Of a DNA stretch of 62,143 nucleotides, positions 25,660 to 34,829 are shown one piece after another. The position numbers and the translations under genes are program-made. Location of the stretch: contig NZ_JAODBG010000049.1 in assembly GCF_025463825.1 (NCBI RefSeq), positions 1 through 62,143 of the forward strand, given 5' to 3'. The DNA comes from Cryobacterium sp. (lineage in GTDB: Bacteria > Actinomycetota > Actinomycetes > Actinomycetales > Microbacteriaceae). Each line of letters opens with the position of its first letter. Position 1 is the stretch's first letter. A model generated the notes under the pieces. It was given only the letters and a program-made list of their open reading frames with translations. It made no database searches and was not told the origin of the DNA.

Positions 25660-26991
25660 CTAGAACCAGGTGCTCAGGTGCGGGGTGTACGCGGAGTGCA
25701 GGGCCGTGTCCAGTCGGCGCGCGGCATCCGGAGTCTTCTCGAGAATGCGGCCGGCGCGGGCGAGGTCGACGGCGCTCGTGCCGCCCAGGTACAGCGACGC
25801 CAGGTCGGCCGCCGTCAGGGCAACCTCGACGGCGCCGTCCGGCGTGCCTGCCGCCGCATCGGGCAGCCGCTGCGCCTGGCCGCTCCCGTCGGCTGCAATG
25901 GTGAGCAGGAACCGGCCCTGGGCGAAATCGAGGTCGTCGGTGATGTCGAGCAGGTAGTCGCCCGGTGCCGCGTACCGGCGGGCGCCGAGGGCGGTGGGCA
26001 CATCGAGGATGCGCAGCCAGAGGTGGTCGCGTTCACCGGTCTTGCGCACGGCGCGGTGGTCGGAGACCTGCCAGGCCACCGGTTCGGAGATGCTGCGCAG
26101 CGGCGCCGCGATCTCGTTGACCATGTCCATCTCGACCATGAACCGCCACAGCGCTGCATACGCGTCGTCGGTCGCGGCGACCAGGTCGACCAACTTGAGC
26201 TGGCCGGGCTGGCTCACGTTCTGCAGGGCGATCTCATAGAGGGCGAAACCGGCGATGGCGCCGTCGGCGTCGTCGTAGCGCACCGCCCGGATGCCGCGCT
26301 TGTGTGCCTCCGGTTCGTTCGGCAGCAGCCCCAGGATGCGCTTCCACCAGATCTCGCGGCGGTCCACCTCGCCGGGGCAGCGTTCGCGGGTGCGTTCGAA
26401 GACCGCGGGGCCGTCGGTGAGCAGCGATTCGGGGTTCACGAACTGCACCCGGCCGGCCGGCGTGGGCCCGATCCAGCGCGCCCGCGGGGTCTCGACGAGG
26501 TAGGAGGACTGCCGTACGGACGGGCCGAAACCGTATCGGCCGTAGATGGTGGCCTCCGACACCGTGAGCATGGCCACCGGCAGCCTCAGCCGCACCGCGG
26601 TGCGGAGTTCCGAGGTGAGCATGGCGCGGGCGATGCCCTGGCGGCGGTGGGTGGGCGAGACCGTGACCGAGCTGATCGCCCAGCTGGCCAGGGCGGTGCC
26701 GCCGGGCACGGTCAGGCCCATCTCCCAGGACCGGACGGTGGCGACCGGGGTCTCCGGGTCGGCCGAGGTGGCGTCCCACACCCCGGTGACCCGGTCGGTG
26801 GCGATGTCCTCGACCTGCACCTCGAGGGTGCCCTCGGTGGGAGTGATCTCGTGGAAGCCGCGGGCATCCGCCAGCAGCCAGCGCTTGAGGCCGACCTCGT
26901 CGGAGGCATCGAGCACCGAAAGCCTCAGGCCGCGTTCGGTCAGGACGGTGGCGGATTCGGGGTCGACGGGCGCGGAGTCGTAGGCATTCAC
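25660..26991 (-). CDS. Eis-like GNAT acetyltransferase
   Basis: 443 residues. The N-terminal GNAT fold has the acetyl-CoA loop VSPTHRRQGIARAML and VSEATIYGRYGFGPS; a second divergent GNAT region and a sterol-carrier-like C-terminus follow, ending LSTWF. The free C-terminal carboxylate of Eis proteins acts as the catalytic base, and this protein ends in the usual phenylalanine. Eis enzymes acetylate amines such as aminoglycosides at several positions; whether this one confers resistance is untested. ATG 26991. Confidence 0.92.
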   Translation of the reverse strand: MNAYDSAPVDPESATVLTERGLRLSVLDASDEVGLKRWLLADARGFHEITPTEGTLEVQVEDIATDRVTGVWDATSADPETPVATVRSWEMGLTVPGGTALASWAISSVTVSPTHRRQGIARAMLTSELRTAVRLRLPVAMLTVSEATIYGRYGFGPSVRQSSYLVETPRARWIGPTPAGRVQFVNPESLLTDGPAVFERTRERCPGEVDRREIWWKRILGLLPNEPEAHKRGIRAVRYDDADGAIAGFALYEIALQNVSQPGQLKLVDLVAATDDAYAALWRFMVEMDMVNEIAAPLRSISEPVAWQVSDHRAVRKTGERDHLWLRILDVPTALGARRYAAPGDYLLDITDDLDFAQGRFLLTIAADGSGQAQRLPDAAAGTPDGAVEVALTAADLASLYLGGTSAVDLARAGRILEKTPDAARRLDTALHSAYTPHLSTWF

Positions 26992-27060
26992 CCAACCAGC
27001 CTACTTCCGCGGCCCGCTCCGGTCTGGGCCCGTACGCGGTGGCCTCGCGGCGTCGGAAAA

Positions 27061-27163
27061 CGCTCGCGGCGTGGGTTAGTGCTCGTGGCGTGGGTTAAGG
27101 CGCCACTTACCCCACGCCGCGAGCACTATTGCGTGCTGCGAGCACTTGTGCGTGCCGCGAGCG
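27061..27163. repeat. Nested palindromic element, family II copy C
   Basis: CGCTCGCGGC (27061-27070) pairs with GCCGCGAGCG (27154-27163); inside, AGTGCTCGTGGCGTGGG pairs with CCCACGCCGCGAGCACT. The word GCTCGYGGCGTG or its complement occurs five times in 100 bp. The same words and layout recur at 39598-39703. It separates the Eis gene from the isomerase gene. Confidence 0.8.
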
Positions 27164-27192
27164 CTGGGGCGCGTTGGCGGAACGTGGTCGGG

Positions 27193-28077
27193 CTAGAGGT
27201 GCGGGGCGACCGCGGTGCCGAAGGAGGCCACCGTGCCGGCCACGGCCTCGGCCGGCGGGGTGTCCCAGATCGCCTGGTTGAAGATCTCCACCTCCACGTC
27301 GCCGGTGTAGCCGGCGGTGCGCACCAGCTCCGAGATGGCGGCGAAGTCGATAACGCCGTCCCCCGGGTAGTGCCGGCCGAGGAGCACATCCGCCGGCAGC
27401 GGGGTGGCCCAGTCGCAGACCTGGTAGCTGGCGATGTAGCCGCCGGCGCCGGCACGGGCCACCTGGGCGGCCAGATCCGGGTACCACCAGACGTGGAAGG
27501 TGTCCACGACCACGCCCACGGCATCCGACCCGAACTGCTCGGCGATGTCGAGGGCCTGGCCGAGGGTGGAGACCACGGCCCGGTCGGACACGTACATCGG
27601 ATGCAGCGCCTCGATCGCGAGGGTGACCCCCGCGGCCCGGGCCTCGTCGGCCAGCTCGCCGATCGTATCGCGCACCCGGGCGCGGGCGCCGACGAGGTCC
27701 CTGGACCCCTCGGGCAGCTCGCCGGCGACGAGCACCAGGGTGGGCGCGCCGAGCGCGGCGGTCTCGGCGATGGCGCGGCGGTTCTCGTTGATGGCGGCCC
27801 GGCGCGCCGGTCCCTCCGGGTTGGTGAAGAAACCGCCCCGGCACAGGCTGGAGACGCGCAGGCCCGAGTCGACGACCAGCTGCACCGCGGTGTCCAGGCC
27901 CACCTCGGCGACGGGTTCGCGCCAGAGGCCGATGCTCGTGACGCCGGCGTCGGCCGTGACGCGCAGGGCGGTGGCCAGGTGGGCGTACTCGATGGTGGCC
28001 TGGTTGATCGACAGCCGCGGATGCGCGGCCGTGGCCCCGGTGGCGGATGCGGCCGGGGTGGGCAGGGTGGAGGTCAT
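27193..28077 (-). CDS. Sugar-phosphate isomerase/epimerase (TIM-barrel, AP-endonuclease-2 fold)
   Basis: 294 residues. Metal-site acids typical of the family are visible: LAIEALHPM, VVVDTFHVWW and VEVEIFNQ. The N-terminal 20 residues are a low-complexity leader. Members interconvert ketose or inosose intermediates. It overlaps the preceding oxidoreductase/DUF993 remnant by 4 bp (ATGA). The trio oxidoreductase-DUF993-isomerase recurs in sugar-catabolic operons; here the first two are broken, so the pathway is probably lost. A LacI-type operator lies upstream. Confidence 0.87.
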   Translation of the reverse strand: MTSTLPTPAASATGATAAHPRLSINQATIEYAHLATALRVTADAGVTSIGLWREPVAEVGLDTAVQLVVDSGLRVSSLCRGGFFTNPEGPARRAAINENRRAIAETAALGAPTLVLVAGELPEGSRDLVGARARVRDTIGELADEARAAGVTLAIEALHPMYVSDRAVVSTLGQALDIAEQFGSDAVGVVVDTFHVWWYPDLAAQVARAGAGGYIASYQVCDWATPLPADVLLGRHYPGDGVIDFAAISELVRTAGYTGDVEVEIFNQAIWDTPPAEAVAGTVASFGTAVAPHL

Positions 28078-28697
28078 GCTGGGACTCCGTTCAGGGTCAG
28101 GTAGCTGCTCCAGCGGGCGGCCGCGAGCTCGGGCCGCTCCACGGCGCCGGAGTCGTTGGCCAGGCGCACGATCTCGGACAGGTGCGGCAGGCTGCGGGCG
28201 GCGTGCAGCCCGCCGACCATGCTGAACGCGTCCTGGTGGCCGCCCAGCCAGGACAGGAACGCGACCCCGGTCTTGTAGTAGAAGGTGGGGCTCGACACCG
28301 TTCTTGACGCCGGCGGCCGCGGCCAGCCGAGCCAGTTCGAGGGCTTCTCGGTGTAGATGGCCTTGCCGGCCGCGATGGCCTTATTGAGGGCGCTCACCCG
28401 GGCCTTGGTGACCAGGAAGTCCGCGTAGACGTGCCAGCGGTCATCCGCCAGCGCCGCGTCGAGGTCGGTCGTGTAGTGCTCGATGCCGTGCTTGTCGGCG
28501 AGTTCCTTGAGCTTGGCCTCGTTGCGGCCGACCAGGATCGGTGCGACCTGCACCCGGCTGCCATCCCGGAGCGGAACCCCGCCCTGCTCGCGGATGGCAA
28601 GGATGGAGCGCACGAGGTGCTGCCGGTAGCCCATGCGCCCGGAGGCGCCGTGCACGATGATGCCGAGGGTCTGTGCCACGAGGGTGTCCTTCTTCAT
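28074..28697 (-). pseudogene. Fused remnant: Gfo/Idh/MocA oxidoreductase N-terminus joined to DUF993 C-terminus
   Basis: From ATG 28697, LGIIVHGASGRMGYRQHLVRSI (NAD-binding Rossmann fold), GRNEAKLKELADKHGIEHYTTDLDAAL and GKAIYTEKP are typical of the oxidoreductase family (about 380 residues). After EKP near 28346 the frame is wrong for about 47 bp; that block in another frame reads LELARLAAAAGVKNGV, the normal next piece. Then, near 28300, the sequence becomes TFYYKTGVAFLSWLGGHQDAFSMVGGLHAARSLPHL, the C-terminus of a DUF993 (dihydrodipicolinate-synthase-like) protein. About 1.7 kb must be missing. The shared GCCC at the first junction fits a microhomology deletion. The product cannot be a working enzyme. 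Confidence 0.82.
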
Positions 28698-28721
28698 TGA
28701 GGGTAGCTCTCCGCGAAAACT

Positions 28722-28735
28722 GGAAAGCGTTTACC
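28722..28735. promoter_or_regulatory. LacI-type operator, oxidoreductase side
   Basis: GGAAAGCGTTTACC, a CG-centred imperfect palindrome 25 bp upstream of the broken oxidoreductase gene. It matches the reverse complement of the second site at 28830-28843 at 12 of 14 positions. Confidence 0.68.
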
Positions 28736-28829
28736 CGACGTGTAGAACAGGAGATCGATGGTTCGCAACGGTGCGGACAAAATACGACACGGTGCAGCTT
28801 GACAATCTGCGCCTCGGCCGTTCAAGCTG

Positions 28830-28843
28830 GGCAAACGTTTTCC
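28830..28843. promoter_or_regulatory. LacI-type operator, glycerate kinase side
   Basis: GGCAAACGTTTTCC, a CG-centred palindrome 61 bp upstream of the glycerate kinase gene. With the site at 28722 it brackets the divergent promoter region, so one regulator could control both directions, possibly through a loop (about 108 bp between centres). Confidence 0.68.
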
Positions 28844-28903
28844 TCTCGTCCGTCGCCGCCGCGTGCCCGGATGCCGGGAACCGATACAACGAAGTGGAGC
28901 CGG

Positions 28904-30019
28904 ATGCCGACCGTCGAGCGCGTGGTGATCGCCCCGGATTCCTTCAAGGGCACGGCAACGGCGCTGGATGTCGCACGGGCGCTGGCGGCCGGCTGGGCCT
29001 CGGTTCGTCCGGACGACGAGCTGCTGCTGATGCCCATGGCCGATGGCGGTGAGGGCACCCTGGATGCGTTCGAGCTCGCGGTGCCCGGTGCCCGGCGGAT
29101 GCCCGTGACGGTGGCCGGCCCCGACGATCACCCGGTCGACACCACCTGGCTGCTGCTGCCGGACGGCACCGGCGTGGTCGAACTGGCGTGCACCAGCGGC
29201 ATCACCCTCCTCTACCCGCTTCAACCGCTCGCTGCCCACAGCATCGGTTTCGGCGAGGCCATCGCGGCCGCGCTCCGGCACGGCGTCAGCCGGCTCTACC
29301 TGGCGGTGGGCGGCAGCTCGTCCACCGACGGTGGGACGGGCGCACTGACCGCCCTCGGCGCGAGCTTCACCGACGCTGCCGGCCGAGCGGTGCACACGGG
29401 CGGCCGCGGGCTGGCCGACGTGGCGGCGGCGGACCTCAGCTCTCTGCCGGTACTGCCGGATGGTGGCGTGCTGATTCTCGGTGATGTGACCAACCCGCTG
29501 CTGGGCCCGAGCGGCGCCGCGGCGGTGTTCGGCCCGCAGAAGGGCGCCGATCAGGCCCAGATCGCCCAGCTGGACGCGGGCCTGGCCCGCCTGGCCGGGG
29601 TGCTCCCGATGGACCCCCTCACCCCGGGCGCCGGGGCGGCGGGCGGCACCGCGTTCGGCCTGCTGGCCTGGGGTGCCCGGATTCTTGCGGGGTCCGCCGC
29701 CGTGGGGGAGGCGCTGGGTGTGCCGGCGGCCGTCGCCGGTGCATCCGTGGTGATCACGGGCGAGGGCCGGTACGACGCCCAGTCGGCGGCCGGCAAGGTG
29801 CCGTCCTATCTGGCCGCTCTCTCGAAGGAGGCCGGTGCACGCGCCCTCCTCGTGGCCGGCGCGATCGATGCCGACGCGCTGGCGGACCATCCCGGCCAGT
29901 TCGACGCGGCCGTGGCGCTCACCGCCCTGGCCGGCGGCGGCGCGGCCGCGATGGCGGACCCGCTCCGGTGGCTGCAGCTCGCGGCAATCCGACTCGCCAC
30001 CGCCCCGCAGTACACCTAG
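28904..30019 (+). CDS. Glycerate kinase (type 1)
   Basis: 371 residues. APDSFKGTATALDVARALAAG, MADGGEGTLDAF and GGSSSTDGGTGALTALGA are the signature blocks of the GlxK/GarK family; VVITGEGRYDAQSAAGKVP near the C-terminus completes it. It phosphorylates D-glycerate to 2- or 3-phosphoglycerate, feeding glycolysis. ATG 28904 was chosen because the protein then starts MPTVERVVIAPDSFKG. It is divergent from the isomerase cluster with paired operators, suggesting shared induction by a sugar acid or related compound. Confidence 0.94.
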   Translation: MPTVERVVIAPDSFKGTATALDVARALAAGWASVRPDDELLLMPMADGGEGTLDAFELAVPGARRMPVTVAGPDDHPVDTTWLLLPDGTGVVELACTSGITLLYPLQPLAAHSIGFGEAIAAALRHGVSRLYLAVGGSSSTDGGTGALTALGASFTDAAGRAVHTGGRGLADVAAADLSSLPVLPDGGVLILGDVTNPLLGPSGAAAVFGPQKGADQAQIAQLDAGLARLAGVLPMDPLTPGAGAAGGTAFGLLAWGARILAGSAAVGEALGVPAAVAGASVVITGEGRYDAQSAAGKVPSYLAALSKEAGARALLVAGAIDADALADHPGQFDAAVALTALAGGGAAAMADPLRWLQLAAIRLATAPQYT

Positions 30020-30105
30020 CGCCCGCGCGTACGAAGCGGAAGGCGGGCCGCGTGCCGCGCGCGCACCGTCGGGGCCCGCCGCGGGCGCGTGAACGGGCCG
30101 GCGGG

Positions 30106-30119
30106 CTGCAACGTTGTAA
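30106..30119. promoter_or_regulatory. Operator of the arabinan LacI regulator (own promoter)
   Basis: CTGCAACGTTGTAA, related to the palindrome TTACAACGTTGTAA found twice upstream of the binding-protein gene. It overlaps a likely -35 (TTGTAA 30114-30119), with CATAGA as -10 at 30137-30142 after a 17-bp spacer, so the regulator probably represses itself. Confidence 0.78.
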
Positions 30120-30242
30120 TGCACGCGGTAAGTTCGCATAGAGAACAGTCGGATGCGCACCGGAGCGGTGCGCGGACGGCCGCGATTCCCGCGGCCACCC
30201 GCGCGAGGCGGTTCGTGGGGAATCGACCAACCAGGGAGCGAA

Positions 30243-31256
30243 ATGGCAGCAACACTGCGCGATGTGGCGGCGCTCGCCGGGGTGTCGATCAAGACGGTGT
30301 CGAATGTCGTCCACGACTTCGAGCACATCCGCCCGGCGACCCGCACGAAGGTGCGCGCGGCCATCGACGAGCTCGGTTACAAGCCCAACATCACGGCTCG
30401 CAGCCTCCGCTCCGGCCGCACCGGCGTGATCGGCCTGGCCCTGCCGGAGCTCAGCCTGAGCTACTTCGCCGAGCTGGCTGATGCCATCATCCAGGCCGCC
30501 GAACGCCGCCACCTCGTCGTGCTCCTCGAGCAGACCGGCGGCGGCGACCGCGACCGCGAAATCGCCATGCTCTCGAGCCCGCGGCTGCAGCTGACCGACG
30601 GACTGATCTTCAGCCCGCTGGGCATGAGCACCGACGATGCCGAGCTCCTCAATGTGGGCTACCCGCTGGTGCTGCTCGGCGAGCGGGTGTTCGGCAGCCC
30701 CGTCGACCACGTCACCATGCACAACGTCGAGGCCGCCAAGGCCGCGACCCGGCACCTGATCAGCCGGGGCCGCCGCCGCATCGCCGTGATCGGCGCGCAC
30801 GAGGGGGAGCTGGTCGGCTCCGCCGCGCTCCGCCTGCAGGGCTACCGCGAGGCCCTCTCCGAGTCCGGCATCCCGTTCGACCCGGCCCTGATCGGCCACG
30901 TGGGCCTGTGGCACCGGCTGGACGGCGCCGAGGCGATGCGAGCCATGATCGATTCGGGTGTGAACTTCGACGCCGTCTTCGGACTCAACGACGCCCTCGC
31001 CCTCGGCGCGATGCGGGTGGCCCAGGTGGCCGGGCTGAGGGTGCCGGAAGACGTGATGTTCATGGGCTTCGACGGCCTGGACGAGACCCAGTACTCGCTG
31101 CCGACCCTGTCGACCATCGACCCCGGCCGCGACGAGATCGCCGACACCGCGGTGCGGCTGCTGGTGCAGCGCATCGAGGAGGGCGTGACCCCGCCGGTGC
31201 CCGAGGTCTACCTGGCCGACTACACCGTGGTCGACCGGGAGTCGACGGCCGGCTAG
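30243..31256 (+). CDS. LacI-family regulator of the arabinan/arabinoside locus
   Basis: 337 residues. HTH at about 4-50 (LRDVAALAGVSIKTVSNVVHDFEHIRPATRTKVRAAIDELGYKPN) with the hinge helix NITARSLRSGRTG, then a periplasmic-binding-like sensor domain (GVIGLALPELSLSYFAELADAII, VMFMGFDGLDETQ). ATG 30243 follows AGGGAGCGAA. It lies just upstream of an importer, two GH43 and a GH51 gene, and a shared palindrome occurs before itself, the importer and the GH51 gene. The likely inducer is arabinose or an arabino-oligosaccharide. Confidence 0.94.
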   Translation: MAATLRDVAALAGVSIKTVSNVVHDFEHIRPATRTKVRAAIDELGYKPNITARSLRSGRTGVIGLALPELSLSYFAELADAIIQAAERRHLVVLLEQTGGGDRDREIAMLSSPRLQLTDGLIFSPLGMSTDDAELLNVGYPLVLLGERVFGSPVDHVTMHNVEAAKAATRHLISRGRRRIAVIGAHEGELVGSAALRLQGYREALSESGIPFDPALIGHVGLWHRLDGAEAMRAMIDSGVNFDAVFGLNDALALGAMRVAQVAGLRVPEDVMFMGFDGLDETQYSLPTLSTIDPGRDEIADTAVRLLVQRIEEGVTPPVPEVYLADYTVVDRESTAG

Positions 31257-31348
31257 CCCCGCCCTGCTCCCGCCTCCTGGGCCGATGCCGGTGTTCCGGA
31301 TCCTTCGGGGCGGCCCCGGGAATGCCGGATAACGGAACGGTAACGATA

Positions 31349-31421
31349 TTACAACGTTGGAATTTTTTGCCGGAATATCTTGCGCCTCGGCGGAGCCTGA
31401 CATACTGTTACAACGTTGTAA
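31349..31421. promoter_or_regulatory. Promoter and two LacI operators of the arabinan importer operon
   Basis: TTACAACGTTGGAA (31349-31362) and the perfect 14-bp palindrome TTACAACGTTGTAA (31408-31421), centres 59 bp apart. Between them a likely -35 TTGCGC (31380-31385) and -10 TACTGT (31403-31408, 17-bp spacer); the second operator abuts the -10, which fits repression. Confidence 0.82.
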
Positions 31422-31502
31422 AACACTCAGGACACGGATGTCCGACCCGCCGGGCCGTGGCATCCACCACTCACAGCACAGCCAATCGGGAAGGAACACG
31501 TG

Positions 31503-32834
31503 ATGAAGAGGTCACGTCTTATCGCCGCCTCCGTAGCAATGATCGCTACGACCGGCCTTCTGCTCAGCGGATGCTCGGCAGGAGCAGCAGACACCGGTGA
31601 GAAGCAGCTCACATTCATGTTCCGCGGCGGCGAAGACGAGAAGGCCGCGTACACGACGGCCATCAAGGCCTTCGAAGAAGCCAACGACGTCAAGGTCAAG
31701 ATCATCGTCACCACCGCCGACGACTACTCCACCAAGCTCAAGGCGGCCATCGCCGGCAAGCAGATCCCCGACGTGTTCTACATCGCCCAGGGTGACATCC
31801 AGGCCTACGTGAACAACGGGGTCGTCCTCGACATCACCGACTACGTCGAAGACTCGGACACCCTCGACCTCGACAACATCTGGGAGTACGGCGTCGACAG
31901 CTACCGCTACGACGGCAGCCTGGTCGGCGAGGGCGCCATCTACGCGCTGCCCAAGGACGTCGGACCGTTCTCGTTCGGGTACAACAAGACCATGTTCGAG
32001 GCCGCGGGCATCCCGCTGCCCGACGTGGATGTGCCCCTGACCCTGCAGGAGTTCGTCGACATCTCCAAGCAGCTCACCAAGGACCTCGACGGCGACGGCG
32101 AACTCGACCAGTGGGGCACCGGACTCAACGTGCAGTGGAGCCTGCAGTCCTTCGCCTGGTCCAACGGCGCCGATTTCCTCAACGAGGACCGCACCAAGGT
32201 CACCGTCGACACCCCCGAGTTCGCCGAGGCCCTGCAGTGGTTCGCCGACCTGTCCAACGTCGAGGGCGTCACCCCCTCCACCGCGCAGGCGCAGACCCTC
32301 GACACCTACCAGCGGTGGATGAGCGGCCAGATCGCGTTCTTCCCGGTGGGTCCGTGGGACGTCTCCACGTACGCCGACCTCGACTTCGCCTGGGACCTGA
32401 TTCCCTACCCGGCCGGCAAGACCGGTGAGTCCGCCACCTGGGTCGGCTCGCTCGGTATCGCCGTCGGCAGCACCACCGAGGACCCGGAGCTGTCCGCCAA
32501 GCTCGTCGAGTACCTCTCCGCCGATGTCACCGCGCAGCAGACCTTGGTCGACGCCGGTGTGCAGATCCCCAACCTCAAGGACATGGCCGACACCTGGGTG
32601 GCCGACTCGACCACCCCGCCGGCCAACAAGCAGGAGTTCCTGGACATCGTCAACGACTACGGTCGCGCGCTGCCCGCCAACAACACCTACAACGCCGAGT
32701 GGTACGACGAGCTGTTCACCAACATCCAGCCTGTGCTCGACGGCAAGCAGACCGCCGCTGACTACCTCAAGGAGGCGCAGCCCAAGATGCAGGCATTCCT
32801 GGACGACGCCAACGCCCAGGCCGGTATCGGCTGA
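31503..32834 (+). CDS. CUT1 sugar-binding lipoprotein (arabino-oligosaccharide importer)
   Basis: 443 residues. Signal peptide with lipobox LLLSGC, so it is lipid-anchored outside. The mature protein is an extracellular family-1 binding protein: [77 protein letters not shown] codon precedes the ATG by 3 bp; I chose ATG 31503 with GGAAGGA upstream. First gene of an operon with two permeases and GH43, controlled by the two operators upstream. Substrate inferred from the GH43/GH51 neighbours. No ATPase gene is in the operon; a shared MsmK-type ATPase is expected elsewhere. Confidence 0.93.
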   Translation: MKRSRLIAASVAMIATTGLLLSGCSAGAADTGEKQLTFMFRGGEDEKAAYTTAIKAFEEANDVKVKIIVTTADDYSTKLKAAIAGKQIPDVFYIAQGDIQAYVNNGVVLDITDYVEDSDTLDLDNIWEYGVDSYRYDGSLVGEGAIYALPKDVGPFSFGYNKTMFEAAGIPLPDVDVPLTLQEFVDISKQLTKDLDGDGELDQWGTGLNVQWSLQSFAWSNGADFLNEDRTKVTVDTPEFAEALQWFADLSNVEGVTPSTAQAQTLDTYQRWMSGQIAFFPVGPWDVSTYADLDFAWDLIPYPAGKTGESATWVGSLGIAVGSTTEDPELSAKLVEYLSADVTAQQTLVDAGVQIPNLKDMADTWVADSTTPPANKQEFLDIVNDYGRALPANNTYNAEWYDELFTNIQPVLDGKQTAADYLKEAQPKMQAFLDDANAQAGIG

Positions 32835-32938
32835 CACCGCCCGGATGCCGCGGCCGCGCCCTCGACGCGTGGCCGCGGCATCCGCCCCCGGCCCCGGCCG
32901 GTCCCAGCTCATCGGAATCAAGTCAAGGAAGATCGCTG

Positions 32939-33853
32939 ATGTCCACTGAAGTCCTTCGCTCCAAGCCGCGCCGCTCACGCCTGCACCGGCGCGAGCACCA
33001 GGTCGCCCTCCTGTTCATCGCGATCCCCCTGATCGGGTTCCTGCTCTTCACGCTCTACCCGCTGCTCTACTCCGTCTACGCCTCCTTCACGAGCTGGAAC
33101 GGCCTGGCCGCACCCAAGTTCAACGGCCTCGACAACTACATCAAGATGTGGAACGACCCGTACTTCCTTAAGGCCATGTGGAACACGCTGTTCATGATGA
33201 TCGGCATCCCCATCGGCCTGGTGCTCTCGATGGCGCTGGCCCTCGGGCTCAACCGCAAAATGCGCGGCACCACGTTCTTCCGCACCGTCTACTACGTGCC
33301 GGTAATCTCCTCGATCGCCGCGATCGCCATCCTCTGGCAGTGGGCGTACAACGGTGACTTCGGCCTCGTCAACCAGGTCCTCGACCTGTTCGGCATCCAG
33401 GGCCCGAACTGGCTGGCCGACAAGGACACCGTCAAGCCGGCCCTGATCATCATGGCCACCTGGAAGGGCCTGGGCTACTCCATGCTGCTCTACCTGGCCG
33501 CCCTGCAATCGGTGCCGCGCTACCTCTACGAAGCCGCGTCGCTCGACGGCGCGGGCACCTGGCAGCAGTTCCGCAACATCACCATGCCGATGGTGCGCCC
33601 GGTGACCTTCTTCCTCGTCGTCACCAGCATCATCGGCGGCTCGCAGATCTTCATCGAGATCAACATCATGACCCCCCTCGGTGGCCCGGAGTTCAGCTCC
33701 GCCTCCATCGTCTGGTACATCTGGCGCCAGGCGTTCAACAACCTTCACATGGGGTACGCGTCGGCCATGTCGATCGTGCTCGGGTTGGTCATCTTCGTGA
33801 TCACCGTCATCCAATTCCGGCTCAACCGCCGCAACCAGTTCTCGATCGACTGA
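32939..33853 (+). CDS. CUT1 ABC permease, MalF type (arabinan locus)
   Basis: 304 residues with six predicted membrane helices; LFTLYPLLYSVYASFTSWNG is the typical first helix and loop. The ATPase-contact motif is EAASLDGAGTW. It follows the binding-protein gene by 104 bp and pairs with the next gene. Confidence 0.94.
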   Translation: MSTEVLRSKPRRSRLHRREHQVALLFIAIPLIGFLLFTLYPLLYSVYASFTSWNGLAAPKFNGLDNYIKMWNDPYFLKAMWNTLFMMIGIPIGLVLSMALALGLNRKMRGTTFFRTVYYVPVISSIAAIAILWQWAYNGDFGLVNQVLDLFGIQGPNWLADKDTVKPALIIMATWKGLGYSMLLYLAALQSVPRYLYEAASLDGAGTWQQFRNITMPMVRPVTFFLVVTSIIGGSQIFIEINIMTPLGGPEFSSASIVWYIWRQAFNNLHMGYASAMSIVLGLVIFVITVIQFRLNRRNQFSID

Positions 33854-33864
33854 AGGCCGCCCTC

Positions 33865-34827
33865 GTGAGTACGTCAACTTCCCTGCCCGGCCCCGCCGCC
33901 GCAGCGCCGCTGCTCGACCCGCAGGCCGGGCTTCCCGGCCGCAGCCCGGTGCGCTCCGGCCGCCGCAGCAACACCCCGGCTGCGCTGTCGCGCACCTCGC
34001 GGTACAAGCTCGGCAACCTGCTCGTCACGCTGATCCTCTCGCTCGGCGCGATCGTGATGCTCGGCCCGCTGGTGTGGACCTTTTCCACCTCACTGAAGAC
34101 CCACGACGCGATCTTCGCCCTGCCGCCCCAGTGGATCCCCGACCCGGTGATGTGGGACAACTACGTGCGGGTCTGGTCGGCCGGTCCGCTGCTCAGCGGC
34201 ATCCGGAACAGCCTGATCGTGGCGACCACCGTCACCGTGATCGGCTCGCTCACCTCCGCCGTGGCCGCATTCGCGTTCGCGAAGATGAAGATGCCGTTCA
34301 AGAACGCCGCGTTCCTCATGCTGCTCGCCGGGCTGATGATCCCGTTCCCGACCATCATGATCCCGCAGTTCATGGTCTTCGCCGAGATCGGCTGGGTTGA
34401 CACCCTCCTGCCGCTGATCGTGCCGGGCCTGTTCGGCAACATCATCATGATCTTCTTCCTCAAGCAGTACCTCGAGAACGTCCCGGACTCGATCATCGAG
34501 GCCGCCAAGCTCGACGGCGCCTCGTACCTGCAGATCTTCTGGCGGCTGATCTTCCCGGCCATCCGGCCGGCCATGGCCGCCCAGTTCATCCTCTGGTTCA
34601 TGGCCGTCTGGAACGACTACCTGGCGCCGATCATCTACCTGAACACGCCGGAGAAGCAGACCCTGCAGCTCGTCATCGCGAGCTTCAACGCCCAGTACGC
34701 CAGCCAGACCGATTATCCGCTGATCATGGCGGCGTCGTTCATCGCACTGCTTCCCGTGCTGATCGTGTTCATCATCTTCCAGCGCCAGATCATCGAATCC
34801 GTCGCCCTCACCGGTGGGAAGGGATAG
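33865..34827 (+). CDS. CUT1 ABC permease, MalG type (arabinan locus)
   Basis: 320 residues from GTG 33865, with a 40-residue low-complexity cytoplasmic tail before the first helix. FSTSLKTHDAIFALPPQWIPDP is the usual post-helix segment and EAAKLDGASY the ATPase-contact loop. It starts 11 bp after the MalF-type gene and ends 2 bp before the GH43 gene, so it is firmly in the operon. Confidence 0.94.
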   Translation: MSTSTSLPGPAAAAPLLDPQAGLPGRSPVRSGRRSNTPAALSRTSRYKLGNLLVTLILSLGAIVMLGPLVWTFSTSLKTHDAIFALPPQWIPDPVMWDNYVRVWSAGPLLSGIRNSLIVATTVTVIGSLTSAVAAFAFAKMKMPFKNAAFLMLLAGLMIPFPTIMIPQFMVFAEIGWVDTLLPLIVPGLFGNIIMIFFLKQYLENVPDSIIEAAKLDGASYLQIFWRLIFPAIRPAMAAQFILWFMAVWNDYLAPIIYLNTPEKQTLQLVIASFNAQYASQTDYPLIMAASFIALLPVLIVFIIFQRQIIESVALTGGKG

Positions 34828-34829
34828 TC

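Noticed and set aside
27061..27163. CRISPR array or tRNA gene in the repeat-rich intergenic regions
   Set aside because: Repeats are inverted and unevenly spaced with no unique spacers of equal length; no cloverleaf with a T-arm could be drawn. The same holds at 39598, 11664, 24493 and 59786.
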